A stretch of DNA of 64,000 bases, from NCBI GenBank assembly GCA_951230915.1, contig OX579638.1, forward strand, positions 310,001-374,000, in the 5' to 3' direction. The notes beneath the pieces were generated by a model. The model was not told the origin of the DNA, did not search any database, and saw only the letters and a list, made by a program, of their open reading frames with translations. Shown here piece by piece: positions 31,654 through 43,437 of this stretch. The DNA comes from Antitrichia curtipendula. Its lineage: Eukaryota; Streptophyta; Bryopsida; Hypnales; Leucodontaceae. The position numbers and the translations under genes are program-made. The stretch's first letter is position 1, and each line of letters opens with the position of its first letter.

Positions 31654-34041
31654 TAGAATCGACCCCAGACACCAACCGGATGCATCGATCGTAACGTGGA
31701 ATTCCTTCCCCCAATCCGGAACGGATAGGATCGGAGCTTTGGCCAGCTGGGTCTTCAAATCCTCGAAGGCCTGCTGTCTCTTTCCGGTCCAAACAAACTC
31801 CGTATCCTTCTTGAGTAGTTCCGTCAATGGGATAGCTCTCTTGGCGTATCCGTCAATGAATCGGCGGTAGTAGCCTACACATCCAAGAAATCCACGAATT
31901 TCTTTCACACTTGTTGGAGGTAACAGGGTAAGCATTACCCTGACCTTCTCCAGATCCGCCTGTAATCCGGTCCGGCTTACTATGTGACCGAGTAAGATTC
32001 CGGATCCCATCCCAAAGAAACACTTTCCCGGATGTAGTTTTAAACTCGTTTCACGGCATTTCTGGAACGTCTTCCGCAAACACTCAAGATGAGTTTCCCG
32101 GTTGCTAAAAACCGCAAAGTCATCAATGAAAACTTCAATGAAATGTCGGAGAAAATCCTTGAAAATATCCATCATTAGGCGTTGAAATGTTCCGGGCGCA
32201 TTGCAAAGACCAAATGGCATCCGGGTGAACGCAAAAGTTCCCCACTCCGTAGTGAATGTGGTCTTCAGCTGATCGCACCACCGAATGAACACCTGGTTGT
32301 AACCGGAAAACCCATCTAGGAAGCTGTAGCACTCGTGTCCGGCTACATGATCCAAGATGATGTCCGTAAATGGTAAGGGAAAGTAATCCTTCTTCGTGGA
32401 GGTGTTTAACTTCCGGAAATCTTGACAAACCCGGATCTTGACTTTCCCATCCGCTCCAACCTTCTTTGGAACAACTACTATGGGAGAAACCCACTCGGAA
32501 TTATGGACTGGGTAGATGAATCCCGCTTCCAATAACCGATCGATTTCTTCTTTGACCATCAACGAGTATTTCGGATTGAGCCGATACTGCCGCTGTCGGA
32601 CCGGAACGGATCCTTCCATTAGGTCGATATGATGCTCTCCTAGGTGCGGAGGTATTCCCTTCAAGTCAGATGGCTCCCAAGCAAAGACGTCGAGATACTC
32701 CTGTAGAAGTTGAATGTAACCGGATTTCTCCGTTTCCGTTAGGAGTTTGTTAAGATAAAAACTCCTGTCCGGTCTTACATTCACTTTTTCATAGTCAGTG
32801 GGTGATACAACCGGTTTGACCTTTTCCGGATACGTTTCCTCTGGATGGGACGCTAAATTTCCCCAACCGGATTCTCCCATTTCCGTCCCACCAAACGGAA
32901 GATTTCCGATCTCGATTTGTCGAGCGATCCACTCGTTTGTCAGCGGAACACTTGACTCCCCCAAAGATCGATCTTCCACCACCGGTTCCTTAGCTCCTTC
33001 TGGTTCATGCTCAACCACAGCATTGGAAAATCCATAGCATACCTCAGATTGATGTTCGAATGGATCTATAAAATAGCTAGTGACGGAATCTTCCGGTTCT
33101 GACCAATCCGTGGTATAGCCATCCGAGTCGCTGGTTTCTCCTAAATGCTCCTCCGTCGTCCAAGGAATCCGGATGGGAGGTTTCCCTATCACCAACTCCT
33201 TGGCTCCCCAATCTACTAATACTTGCGCGGAATATAACCAAGGTCTACCGAGTAGCATAGGGAAGGGTCTACCTTTATGAACACGGATAATCACATAGTT
33301 CAACAGATAGTCTTTTCCACCAATCCGGGTTGGTACTTGTGAAAGCTTACCAACCGGATTCACTCGGGACTGGTCCGCCATCCGGAGCACTTGTTCCGTG
33401 GCTTCAAACGTGGTGAATCCCAAGTCGAATGCTGTATCCTCCAGCATCAGGTTGACTCCAGATCCGCCGTCAATGGGCACCTTCGGAATCGAACAACCCT
33501 CAATCTCCACAGTGACTTCTGGGGCTCCGGCATCTTCCGGTTGAGAGAAGTTGACGGCGACTGCCGGAAGCTTGACTCTCTTCTTCCGTTTCCGGGTCCA
33601 GGCGTCTCGGATAAGCTTCTGGTACGTCATGTTGTCATGTAGAAGTTGTCCGATTGTCACATTCGCCTTTTGATCCTTAATATCCTGAATGATGTTGTAC
33701 TCATGTGCACTCACATCCGGATTGATAAACACTGGGGTGTTATTGAAACTCACCCTCTTCCTAATAGGAGAAGCATCCGGTCCAGAAATTTCCGTCCGGA
33801 TCTCCGCACTAATGTCAATCGGAATTCGGTTCCTGTCTACCCCTTCCTCGGTGTGAACATTCTCCATTTCCACTTGCTGATGTCGAGGAGGTGAAGTAGA
33901 ATCACTACTCGTTTCTGGTTTCCTCCTATTCTTCTTCTTTCTTCCTCGAGTAGAATGTTCGGGCTGGTTCCTCGTGGAACTACGGGTGGATACTCGGTTG
34001 ACTATATTTTCCGTTTCCACCGGCAGCACCACTTCGCGCCG
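31654..34041 (-). CDS. Gypsy pol, first part: protease and reverse transcriptase
   Basis: Same frame as gag, opened directly by the gag TGA, with no ATG near its start. The protease shows DGGSGVNLM near residue 190 and a LLGRPWL flap-like segment, a plant gypsy form. The reverse transcriptase has VCQDFRKLN, FSGYNQVF, RMPFGLCNAPGTFQR and the catalytic FIDDFAVF, then HPGKCFFG and FLGCVGYYRRF. It ends at the RNase H start IDASGWCLGSIL. Absence of an independent start and frame identity with gag argue for expression as a gag-pol fusion by stop-codon readthrough. Confidence 0.93.
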
Positions 34042-34044
34042 TCA
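34042..34044 (-). promoter_or_regulatory. gag stop TGA in TGA-CGG context, likely readthrough site
   Basis: The gag frame ends AAA TGA CGG CGC and pol continues in the same frame. UGA followed by CGG is one of the established efficient plant-virus readthrough contexts. A downstream hairpin may help but was not computed. The alternative is a simple nonsense mutation in an originally fused ORF. Confidence 0.6.
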
Positions 34045-35649
34045 TTTTTCAGGATTCTCCGTTCCTGCCGAATGACCATAGTTGAGAGCGGTTTGCTCTC
34101 TTGGAAGGATTTGAACCTGTTTGTAAACCGGTCGCGGCTGCGCCGGTTTTGGACACTGATCCTCCTGATGTCCATACTCCTGGCAGTTCTGGCATGGAAG
34201 CATCCGGGGTGCCCCTTGTACTAGTCCCTTGTTCGGGCAGGAATTGGCATAATGCCCCGGTTCCCCACAGCCATAACAAATCACTACTTGTCTATCCGGA
34301 TACCCAGGTACTCGCAAAGGTGGTTGCATCATCATACCTTGGCTTGATCCGGGCAGAAAGTTCCGGTTCAACATGTTTGAACGGACCGGAACAGCAATCC
34401 CCTTTCCCCTGGCGTAAGTCGGCTGGATCTGATAGACGTCCTCCTCCTCCTCTGCTGCCATGGTGTAGTAGATCTCCTCTTCCGGGTACACGTAGTGAAC
34501 ATGTTTCGGATTGACCTTCTGACATTCGCTCGGGTAGTGACCCGGTTCTCCACATCTTCCGCACCAGACATTGGATCGTGAGGTCGGAACGACCCTCCTT
34601 GGTTTCCGGTTCTCTGCAAGGTTGACCTTGATCGCCTCCAGAGACTCCTGGATACTCTTCATCATCTTCTTCGAATCCGTGTCTTCCGTCTTCACCTTCA
34701 CAACAGTCTTTTCCCGCGGCCTCCTCTTAGATGAACGTCGGGGTGGGGAAGCACTCCTTTCCTCTTCCGAGCTTGACGAACTTAGATCGGAAGACTCTGA
34801 TCTGGATGAACCGGAAGAACTCTCCGATTCCGATATCTTCTTTCGATGTCTCGACTTCCGGTCGCTCTTTCGATTCTTCTCCTTTTCGTATTTCTCGCTT
34901 CTTCTTAAGGACTTCCGGAGTGACTGCGCCGAATTCTCGTAATTGGTGGCAGCATCCATAGCCTCTCGGAGCGTCCTTGGTCTCGTTTGCCGGATCAGGA
35001 ATCCCATAGATTCTGGCAATCCGGCTACGTACCACTCCACTTGCAGATTAGGAGCAATCTCAGTGGTCAATTTCTGCATGAGCGCTTTCACCCTCTGTCC
35101 ATACTTACGTACGGATTCAGATGACTTCATCGTAAGCGTACTCAGCCGGCCCAAAGCTCTAGCTTCTCCTCCTACTTCCCGGAATGCTTGCAAGAATTCC
35201 GTTCTCAACTGGGCCCAGTTATTCCGGATCAAATCCGGAATATCTTGGTACCATTTGAGAGCTTCTTCTTTCAGCAATCCTTGAAAAATCCTTCGTTGTG
35301 CTGCCTCATTCTCCTGGTTGGCAAGTGCAGTTGACTCAAACTCGCACAACCACTCGTCCGCATCCTGGCTTCCATTGCCCTTGAAGCGCTTGTACCTCAA
35401 CCGGGTCATGATGACTTCGTCTTCTGGCTGCAGATCTTCCGTCTCCGGTTCCGATGCGTGCTCAGAAGTTGAGGCTGTCCTTCCCGATCTTGGACTTTCG
35501 ATTCTTCCTCCAAGTGCTGGTACGAAAGTTCGTGAGTCTTCCGGATTCGAGATATCCGGATCACTGAAATCTCGCCCCGATGATTCTCCCTTCTGCTGGC
35601 TCCTCGTTAATCGACCAGTCCCTCTCTCGTTCCTAGTCCTTCTTCTCAT
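34045..35649 (-). CDS. Gypsy gag with three zinc knuckles
   Basis: ATG at 35647-35649; 535 residues. After an acidic N-terminus there is a capsid-type gag domain (DADEWLCEFE, FQGLLKEEALKWY, LRTEFLQAF, YVAGLPESMG), then an SR/ES-rich low-complexity linker. Three CCHC knuckles follow: CGRCGEPGHYPSEC, CYGCGEPGHYANSC and CQNCQEYGHQEDQC. The protein packages element RNA. It ends at the TGA discussed separately. Confidence 0.93.
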
Positions 35650-35760
35650 CAGTAAGAGGTCCGGATCGAAACTTGTTTATCAAAAAGAGGAAGTTCTAGA
35701 AATCAACACAACTACTGACTGAGCTACCGGAAACCACTTTCAAGTTAAATAGCTTTAGAA

Positions 35761-35778
35761 TCCCCGGCAGCGGCGCCA
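35761..35778 (-). other. Primer binding site, tRNA-Asp type
   Basis: On the minus strand TGGCGCCGCTGCCGGGGA begins 10 bases after the 5' LTR. It is complementary to the 3' end of plant tRNA-Asp (TCCCCGGCAACGGCG plus CCA) with one mismatch. Confidence 0.85.
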
Positions 35779-35788
35779 GATTTTTGTA

Positions 35789-37546
35789 TGTCGCAGCACA
35801 GGATAAGCAATTTCTCAGTTATGCTTCCAAAAATCACTCTAGAGCATAACAAAGTGACTCTAAAGATCGAACCCACGAGATTCTGTGAAGTATTTAACCT
35901 AATTTAGTTTCCAAGCTCTTGTCAGCATCTAATTCTCCTTTCCCGGTTTTAGATCTCGCAAACCGGAAAACACAACAACACGGAAATTATACGGATACTC
36001 TCGTACTCTTCCGGTTTATACCATTACCGGATCTCCAGGATTCCCACTATTCCTAGATCTTCTCTCTTCCGGTCCTGGTCTAGTAATCCGTTCACACTCA
36101 TCTATCAAAACTCTTACTTTCCTCCGGTTTAGTTTTGCCTCTGTTTTACCCTCAGAGGGTTCGCCGCTTGATTTTGAGAGTGGCAGGCCCGCCGCTCCTT
36201 CCGCGAATTATAGTGGCTGAAGACCCACTTTCAACTCTCTCGCTCCCTATGCTAAACTGGATCCGGTTTGGTCCTTCACAGCATTCCGGGTCAACACCCG
36301 GTTTGCAGGTCACACAAAGACCCCCCGTACGATCCTCTCATACTACAACGACCTTGGCGCTCGATTCCAACCGTACGAAGCTTGGCGGTTGCAAGTGTAC
36401 CCGTCCGTTCCAACGACAACTAAAATTATTCCGTTCGCCCAAATCGGCAATGAGACCTCACAGAAGTTCAGACACTCAACCGGATTTCCCACCCAGGAGT
36501 TCTAGCACAACTAAGGAATCCCTCCCTATCCGCCTAGCCTAGCAACGGCTTTCTCAACCGGAACATCAACCTTAGAGACGCTGAGGAACTGGAATCCACT
36601 CCCAACCTTTCACCACCCACTCACATGTACTTTACAATTGAAAACGAAAACACCAAGGGGAGAAACCCGCTTCCAACCAACTTGTGTCCGCCTAACTCCT
36701 TATCATGCAACCCTGCCAAAACACACGCGGGAGAGGTACAAAACAAGAAGAGAATGGAGAAGACAAAACTAGATTGGATGCAAAGACTCTCTCTCATCTC
36801 CTCCCCGGAGACTGGTTTATATACATTTTCAAATTTACAACGGCAAAAAGAGCGCCAAAAATCCCGCGCGGAAAATCCGGTCTCATCCTATCCGACTGGT
36901 TTCCATTTCCGGTCCGGTCCTTCCTCCTATTTTACAGATTACCACTCCTAAGATATTTTACAATAAACAACTCCTAACTATTCTGCCATTCCCTCAGCAA
37001 GCGTAGGACTCTTGGGTTCCGCCTCCAACTCGTCAAACACTTCCTGCAAGTTCCGGTTCCGCTCCCCCTCAACAGGATTCGGGGCGACAGACTCCGGTGA
37101 GGAAGTCAGCTGAATTGGGTTCGTTGGGTTGGTCTTACCCTTCTTAGACTGGGGAGTCACGTCCTTACCCGTCTTCGGAATGGGTACATCCGGAAAAGAT
37201 TCCGGCAAGGAGATATCTGAAAGATTAATCTCCTTGTACAAGGAGCCGGTCAGCTTCTGACTACTCTCCTCCATCTGCTTGGCTGCTTCTCGCGCCCCCA
37301 CCAGTGTCGTCTCCACCTGCTCGGAGAAATCCGTCAAAATCCGGACCAACCCTAATCCACGTCAGCACTTTTCCGTTCCAGATCGAATCCGTTCCAAATA
37401 CTTATTGGACTGATCGATCCGCTACCCTCTTTCTGTAACTTACTTTCAGCTTTTCCTTACTTCTTATACGGATCCGGTTACCTAATTTAGATTTCCGCTC
37501 CAATATTTAAGGTAACCAAAAACAACAAAAGATTCTTATTGCGACA
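35789..37546 (-). repeat. 5' LTR of the gypsy element (right in window)
   Basis: 1758 bp; starts and ends with the TGTCGCA/TGCGACA inverted pair. A minus-strand TATATAAA at 36816-36823 is the likely promoter. This puts roughly the first 730 bp, including the embedded ORF fragment (36978-37349), in U3. Confidence 0.95.
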
Positions 37547-37551
37547 CATGC

Positions 37552-38045
37552 ACAACGTCATCACTCCATCCAATATTTTGCTCCATTTTGATGATTATAA
37601 AGAGCACACGGTGTATATAGGGATATGTGATTGGGGACTTTCTAGCCGAGCTGTAGAGAAGGAGCCGTCAAGGTATGGCTTTCCCAACAAGGACATCCTA
37701 GTGAAGAAGAAGAGAATGCGAAGGTTTGCAGCCCCTGAATTGTTTTATATATACGGAGAGCAAGGTTCAGCAAATTCAATTGAGGCCATGCAAAAAATGC
37801 TTTTGTATTCCATGGCAGCTGATGCATATGCGGCCGGATGGATAGCAGCACAAATTTGGAAGGAAGAGTGGGACTCCAAATACTTTACAACGAAGAATCT
37901 AGAGCAGTATCAAAACCTCAGGATCAAATTGGAAAGCCTCGTAAAAGAGGATGTGAGTGAAAGGGCGTCAGTGCCAGATGTTCTCGACGCATTGAAGAAG
38001 GCCCCCCACTGTTGGACTATGCCAGAATGTTGTTATCGTATATAG
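37552..38045 (+). pseudogene. Pseudokinase-like gene, 3' part
   Basis: Resumes in frame after the duplicated CATGC. The junction codons give the kinase catalytic loop as HNVITPSN where active kinases have HRDLKPSN: the catalytic aspartate and the lysine are replaced by valine and threonine. Further on are GICDWG in place of DFG (residue 389) and FAAPEL in place of APE. It ends CCYRI at TAG. This points to a non-catalytic kinase fold. The neighbours downstream are AT-rich repeats and then the RING-H2 gene. Confidence 0.75.
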
Positions 38046-39887
38046 TATTTAGTTTTTTTACTTTTTGTAGCTTAGCATATAGTTCAGGCATAGAAGGTAA
38101 ATCATCCTCATAGAGGACCATGTGTATGTACTTCGCAATTGCCGAACACCTCAAATATATATGAAGTCGGATGCATTGTACATTCAAAATCTCATGTGAA
38201 TATATTAACCTGCTATGTCATTGTTCTTTCTCATTGCATATTTATGAGTTCTATGAATTGATGATAAAACTTTTATAAAAATAGTGAATGCAATAGTTTG
38301 GTATAAAAATACATACACTTTATCTTTTCACTATGTCTATGTTTTACAGTTTTAGAAGTTAATGAAGCCCTCCCAAAATAAAATAAATGATCCAACAAAA
38401 AAAAGAATAACATTGAAGTATATTGGGATAATTTTAATCATGAACACAAAAAAAGGTTCAAAAAAATTATAAATTATAAAACGAAAAAAAGAAAAGGAAA
38501 GGGAATGATGGAACCCAAAAATAAGATAAAACAAAAAAAGATAATCATCCAAGCCAAAAGGAATGGCATAGAGTTGGCATGGGAACTCCTTTGTTCATTA
38601 ATGAAAAAAAAAATAGGAAAGGAAATCATGGAACAAATCCGAAATGGCTTGGGGTTGGTATGGAATAATTTTGTGAGAGACATAGACCCACAAAAAATAG
38701 TGTGTCAAAGTGATTTCAACTAACACCCCAAAAAATTTATCATTTAGTTCGGATAGATTTGCGTTACCACAAAAAGTAAATGGAATTTCCTTTAGATGAA
38801 AGAGCTTGGCTAATAAAAGCAAAAAATGACATTAATAGGAATGATCATTCAAAAATAAATGGCCTCGAGTTGGGATGGAACAATTTTGCTAATAGCGGGA
38901 AAAAAAAATCATTCCACCTTACACAAGTGGCATTGAATTCAAATAATTTTTTTTGGTAATGATGCCCACAAAATAGGGAAGAGAATGAAAACACCAGAAA
39001 AATTATGGCAATCACTTGAAATGGAAGTGTGCTTTAAAAATCAATGTCTAAAAGGGGAGATGGAGTGACCAAAGCTTTAGAAAAGCATACCAATTTATTT
39101 TAGGATTTTTAGCGGGGGGAATTATTTTTACGGACTTAAATAATCTAACATTAAAAGAAATATGAATGGTGGAGTGCTTTCTTATATGGAAATGATTTGG
39201 GTGTCAATATAAAATAATGTAACATCCAAAAAATCTATGGAATAGTGGAGTGATTTGGACATATAAGTGGTTTGGGGGTTACAAACTTATAATGAAGCAA
39301 TTTAACACCCAAAAAAAATATGGAATGGTAGATTGATTAGGATATGGAAATTATTGGGGTGTTAGAGTGATATGATCTAACATTAAATCTCAATATGGAC
39401 TGCTAGAGTCACTTAGAACATGGAGTAATGTAGAAGGCTCAGAAATCACTCATCTAAGGGCTGGTTCGCATTTCTACAGTATTTCTTTACATGGGAATAT
39501 TTTTAAGCTCATCCTTGAAACCAAGAAAAATTGATGAGGAATGTAGCCCAATCGGTTTTATATTTTTTTAAACATTATTGAATTAATTATAAATTTTCAA
39601 AGGAGATGTGTCCTAGGTCCCTATTTATATTCTTACGTCCTTCATATTGCAATTCTAAAAAAAAATGGGGATAGCAAAGACAATGATTGGCTCTTGTGAT
39701 AAAAAATGTTTTTTTCCTTCCTTCCTTTTTGTCTTTTGAGGTCAATTTGAAAACTGCATCATGTTCATTCTACAACCACTTATAGGGGCAGTTCTTAATG
39801 CCAAAACTCTTTTCGAGCCTTCTACCTTAGGAAATGAAAATATGTCTAAGCACATTAACTTCGTATATTTAAATCATGTCCGCGCCC
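38046..39887. repeat. AT-rich spacer with degenerate A-tract repeat family
   Basis: No gene is present. From about 38,480 to 38,960 diverged copies of a theme recur: AAAAATAGGAAAGGGAATGATGG, split by substitutions, then GGCAT(T)GAGTTGGGATGG and a TTAGGAATGAAGC-like word. The same theme fills 57,260-58,800 and 60,780-61,760. At 39,100-39,420 a variant (ATATGGAATGGTGGAGTG) recurs. Confidence 0.6.
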
Positions 39888-40170
39888 ACTCTCTGGAGTC
39901 CCCGCCCCACTCTCTGGAGTCCCCGCCCCACTCTCTGGAGTCCCCTCCCCACTCTCTGAAGTCCCCGCCCCACTCTCTGGAGTCCCCGCCCCCACTGTCT
40001 GGAGTCCCCGCCCCCACTGTCTGGAGTCCCCGCCCCACTATCTGGAGTCCCCGCCCCACTGTTTGGAGTCCCCGCCCCCTCTCGGTAGAGTCCCCGCCCC
40101 CACTCGGAGGAGTCCCCGCCCCAACTCGGAGGAGTCCCCGCCCCAACTCGATGGAGTCCCCGCCCTGGCG
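39888..40170 (+). promoter_or_regulatory. GC-box minisatellite upstream of the RING-H2 gene
   Basis: About thirteen units of 21-22 bp, CTCTGGAGTCCCCGCCCCA and variants. This is the reverse complement of the word upstream of the kinase-like gene. It ends about 20 bp before a TATA box. Open frames across it (SLESPPH repeats) are translation artefacts. Confidence 0.75.
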
Positions 40171-40185
40171 TCCCCCAACTGCAAC

Positions 40186-40192
40186 TATATAA
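40186..40192 (+). promoter_or_regulatory. TATA box of the RING-H2 gene
   Basis: CTATATAAGG about 130 bp before the ATG at 40322, in the same relative position to the GC array as in the kinase-like gene. Confidence 0.6.
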
Positions 40193-40321
40193 GGCCGTCC
40201 CCGAATCATTTGTCCCTGCCCTGCATACTCTCAGCCTTCCATCTCTTCATTGAGCTGGTTGTGAGCGTTGTGCGGGGTCTACTTGATTGCCACGTGGAGG
40301 ATTTCGCTTTTTTCTACAAAA

Positions 40322-42161
40322 ATGGATACACCACCACGAATGATCAAGGAAGAACGAGATAGGACCCGACCACGAGCCGGAAACAAACATCGTAAGCGAC
40401 TACATGTTCTACAAAACCCTGACAAGCTTGCATTCAGGGGGTGGGAGGGCGTGCTTGAACCATGGACATATGATGACTGCGCCAATTACATTGAATGGTG
40501 CCACATAGACAAGTTGTTCCCGGAAGAGCGACACAACTGTCACAGACGCTTCCACAAGGCAAATTAAAAATATTGCCTGGACGAAGAGTTTACAAACCGA
40601 TGCATTGAGGTGTACCAAGTGTTGTATGCTCTCTCAAACGTTATACGCAATGAAGTGCAACTTTTCCTTGCACGAGGGGTCTATGCGGAGCTGAAGTTGA
40701 ACAAGAGAGTGGATTGGTCAACTTTGAAGCAAATGGGAGAAAATGTCAATATTCCTACTCCAGCAAATGGATTCATTCCAAGGGGGGTAAAAAGATACCC
40801 GGAAGGTGGTCTAGGGAAAACAAATATGCAGGTTCAAGCACCACGAAGATATGACACTGAAGACTCATCTACGAACGACGACTCAGATGGATCTCGTGTA
40901 CCAGTTGTAGTCAGCTATAGAACTCAACTACTATGAGCTAAAAAGAGGAGGGCTTCGCGTCTAATTGCTGAGGTTTTACACGAAAATGTTGTGGAGGAAC
41001 AGGTGCCACCTATTGACGAACCAGTGGTAGGAATTGTGGATGTTACAGCTGCTACAAACCGAATCCAGGGTTTGTTGATTGAAGTGAATGAGAAGAATGA
41101 GGAATTGCATTCTTTGTATAATGATGTTAACAAAATGAGAGAAGACATGCAGGAGAAGGACAACATTATCAATCAACAACAACGTGAGATGGAGGTACTT
41201 CGGCACGCTCTTGAGGCAGCAACATTGGCCAATCGTGGTCAAGATCCACGAGGGGAAGCGCAAGGGCCTTCAAATAATTCTCAAATTCCATTGGAACCTA
41301 CAGAAGTTGGTGCAACAATGGATACTCAGGATGATTCTTTGTCCTTTGGAGAATTACCCGCAAATGTAGGTGCAGCAGGGCCAGTGGACCAAAGCATCCA
41401 ACTGACGGACGCGCTTGCAATGAATTTGACATTGAAAAATCAATTGCATGCATTGATGGAGCAATATTACCAATGGAAGCTGGCATGTGTCTTCAGTGTT
41501 GACAGGACTAGGCAAATGGTGGAGGAATTCAAAAAAATTGACCACAATTACGGCGCACACAATCAAGAGAGGGTTTTTGGTTTGACATCGTGGGCCCTGG
41601 TGGATGATCATTTCAACATGGATGAAATGGCAACCATTGACATTGCTGGTGGACAAACAACCATCGACTGGTCCAAACATGATTGGGATTTCAAGAATGA
41701 AGTTGGCTCTGCCGTGGACCATGAAGGCAATCCATTACTACTGTGGCCAAACCTTTCAACCTTCGTGCACGATGGAACTACATGTCCCATTTGCCTTAAT
41801 CCATTTGGCCCGGAAGGTGGAATGCACTTAGGCACGTGTGAACATTTGTACCACCCATTCTGCCTAATTAGCTTGATGATTGTCCGCCGACGTTGTTCAC
41901 TATGCAAGGCTCCTTTCCATAAGCGCTTGTATGAGTTGTTTGGATTAGTTCCCTACATGCCACCGCATTGGGAATTCAATGCTGAAAATGCCCCTGATCA
42001 TTCTCAGAAGTGGGGAACAGACTTGGTGTGGAGTTGGAAATTGAACATCCATTCGTTGGGCAAACAACAACTTTGTACCGAATGGGGTTGGGAAAAAGAT
42101 CCGGCTCAAATTGTGGAGGTGTGCCACCACTTGGTTCCATTGAAGGACAACTTTAGCCAAG
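40322..42161 (+). pseudogene. RING-H2 gene, 5' part, cut by the CACTA element
   Basis: One reading frame runs from the ATG at 40322 to the target duplication AAG (42159-42161). It is interrupted only by TAA (40565-40567) and TGA (40934-40936). The frame resumes in phase at 56399. The complete frame would be 2298 bp. The N-terminal part is basic and unrecognised. Residues about 245-300 are heptad-rich (coiled coil). Residues about 488-525 form a C3H2C3 RING: CPIC, then GTCEH, YHPFC and RRCSLC. RING-H2 proteins act as E3 ubiquitin ligases; that role here is family knowledge, not shown. Two stops plus a 14-kb insertion mean this copy is very probably dead. Confidence 0.7.
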
Positions 42162-42186
42162 CACTAGAAGGAAAAGGGGGGTTTCG
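42162..42186 (+). repeat. Left CACTA terminal inverted repeat
   Basis: CACTAGAAGG..GGGGGGTTTCG; about 22 of 24 bases match the inverted right end. Confidence 0.9.
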
Positions 42187-43080
42187 TAACCCGCTGTGAT
42201 GCAACTACGAGCCTATGCAACTGAATTTCAACTAACATGCAACTAATATGCAACTGCGTCCCTCTGTATTTGCACCTAGTTGCAGTATTAGTCGCGAAGT
42301 AGTTGCATAACGAACAGTGGGGTTACGAAGAAGTAACAGAAGGTATTCTACATCCGCTAGTTCTCTACGTGGACAACTACTTTTTGCGTGGACTCCACGC
42401 TGTCAAACGGCAATCGGACCAACTACACCTGAACTAACAAATGACTGCACTGCAACTAACAAATGACTGAAATGCAACTAACAAACGACTGCACTACAAC
42501 TAACAAACGACTGCACTGCAACTAACAAATGACTGAACTGCAACTAACAAGCGACTGGACTGCAACTAACAAACGACTGCACTGCAACTAACAAGCGACT
42601 GGACTGCAACTAACAAACGACTGCACTGCAACTAACAAGCGACTGGACTGCAACTAACAAACGACTGCACTGCAACTAACAAACGACTGCACTGCAACTA
42701 ACAAACGACTGCACTACAACTAACAAACTTCTGGGCTGCAACTAACAAATGACTGGACTGCAATAGACTACAACTACAAAGCGACTGGGATGCAACTAGA
42801 AAACAATTGTATTGCAATTGCCATGTCAACTAGAATGCAATTAGAAGTTCACTGAAATGCAACTAGGAAACAACAAGAATGCAACTGCAGAATGACTACA
42901 CTTCAACTACAAAATCACTGAAATGCAACTAGGAAACAACAAGAATGCAACTGCAAAATGACTACACTTCAACTACAAAATCACTGAAATGCAACTAGGA
43001 AACAACAAGAATGCAACTGCAGAATGACTAGAATTCAACTACAAAATCACTAAAATTTGACTCCAAGACAAACGTAGTAG
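42187..43080 (+). repeat. Left subterminal arrays with TGCAACTA
   Basis: Scattered TGCAACTA/TGCAACTG words (42,198-42,310) lead into about sixteen ~21-bp units of the GCAACTAACAAACGACTGCA type (42,424-42,760). Three ~66-bp units with ATGCAACTAGGAAACAAC follow (42,840-43,060). In En/Spm elements TnpA binds short subterminal repeats; this word is the obvious candidate here. Confidence 0.85.
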
Positions 43081-43437
43081 TCTGAGTTCAGTCGAAATGC
43101 TGTGGAACTTGCTGTTTATAAATTGTAATCAAAACCTCGTTTTGCCATATAGTTGTGACCAAATGTTCACCATAAGTTCATTGTGGGATGCAACCTAACA
43201 TGTGCATGCATGAAGATCATCCACAACTAGTTACTGCATACACTTGAATAGACCAAAGAAGTATGGCTTTATAATATTAGAAGTTCTACAATCTGTAATG
43301 GTCTGTTTCATTTCTAGTAGCCTAAACCCATTAATGGAGAGTATGCACATATGCATGCAGTTGTGCACTAACTGTATTTGAATTGAAAAACACTGCAAAG
43401 CTAGTTTCAAAGTAGGAAACATTTTCTACTAATAATT

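Larger units (their letters stand above)
28133..37546 (-). mobile_element. Complete Ty3/gypsy LTR retrotransposon, 9.4 kb
   Basis: Both ends are readable. LTRs of 1758 bp start TGTCGCA and end TGCGACA. The 5-bp target duplication CATGC lies at 28128-28132 and 37547-37551. On the minus strand the order is 5' LTR, primer site, gag, protease, reverse transcriptase, RNase H, integrase, polypurine tract, 3' LTR. The two LTRs differ at roughly a dozen positions by eye (about 99% identity), so insertion was recent. No chromodomain is seen after the integrase. It landed inside the kinase-like gene in antisense orientation. Confidence 0.95.

Noticed and set aside
39761..40192. Open frame of SLESPPH repeats (also on the opposite strand, and at 26,436-26,910 and 61,824-62,636)
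   Set aside because: Pure translation of the GC-box minisatellite, whose 21-22-bp units stay open in several frames; unit loss would not be tolerated in a real gene.
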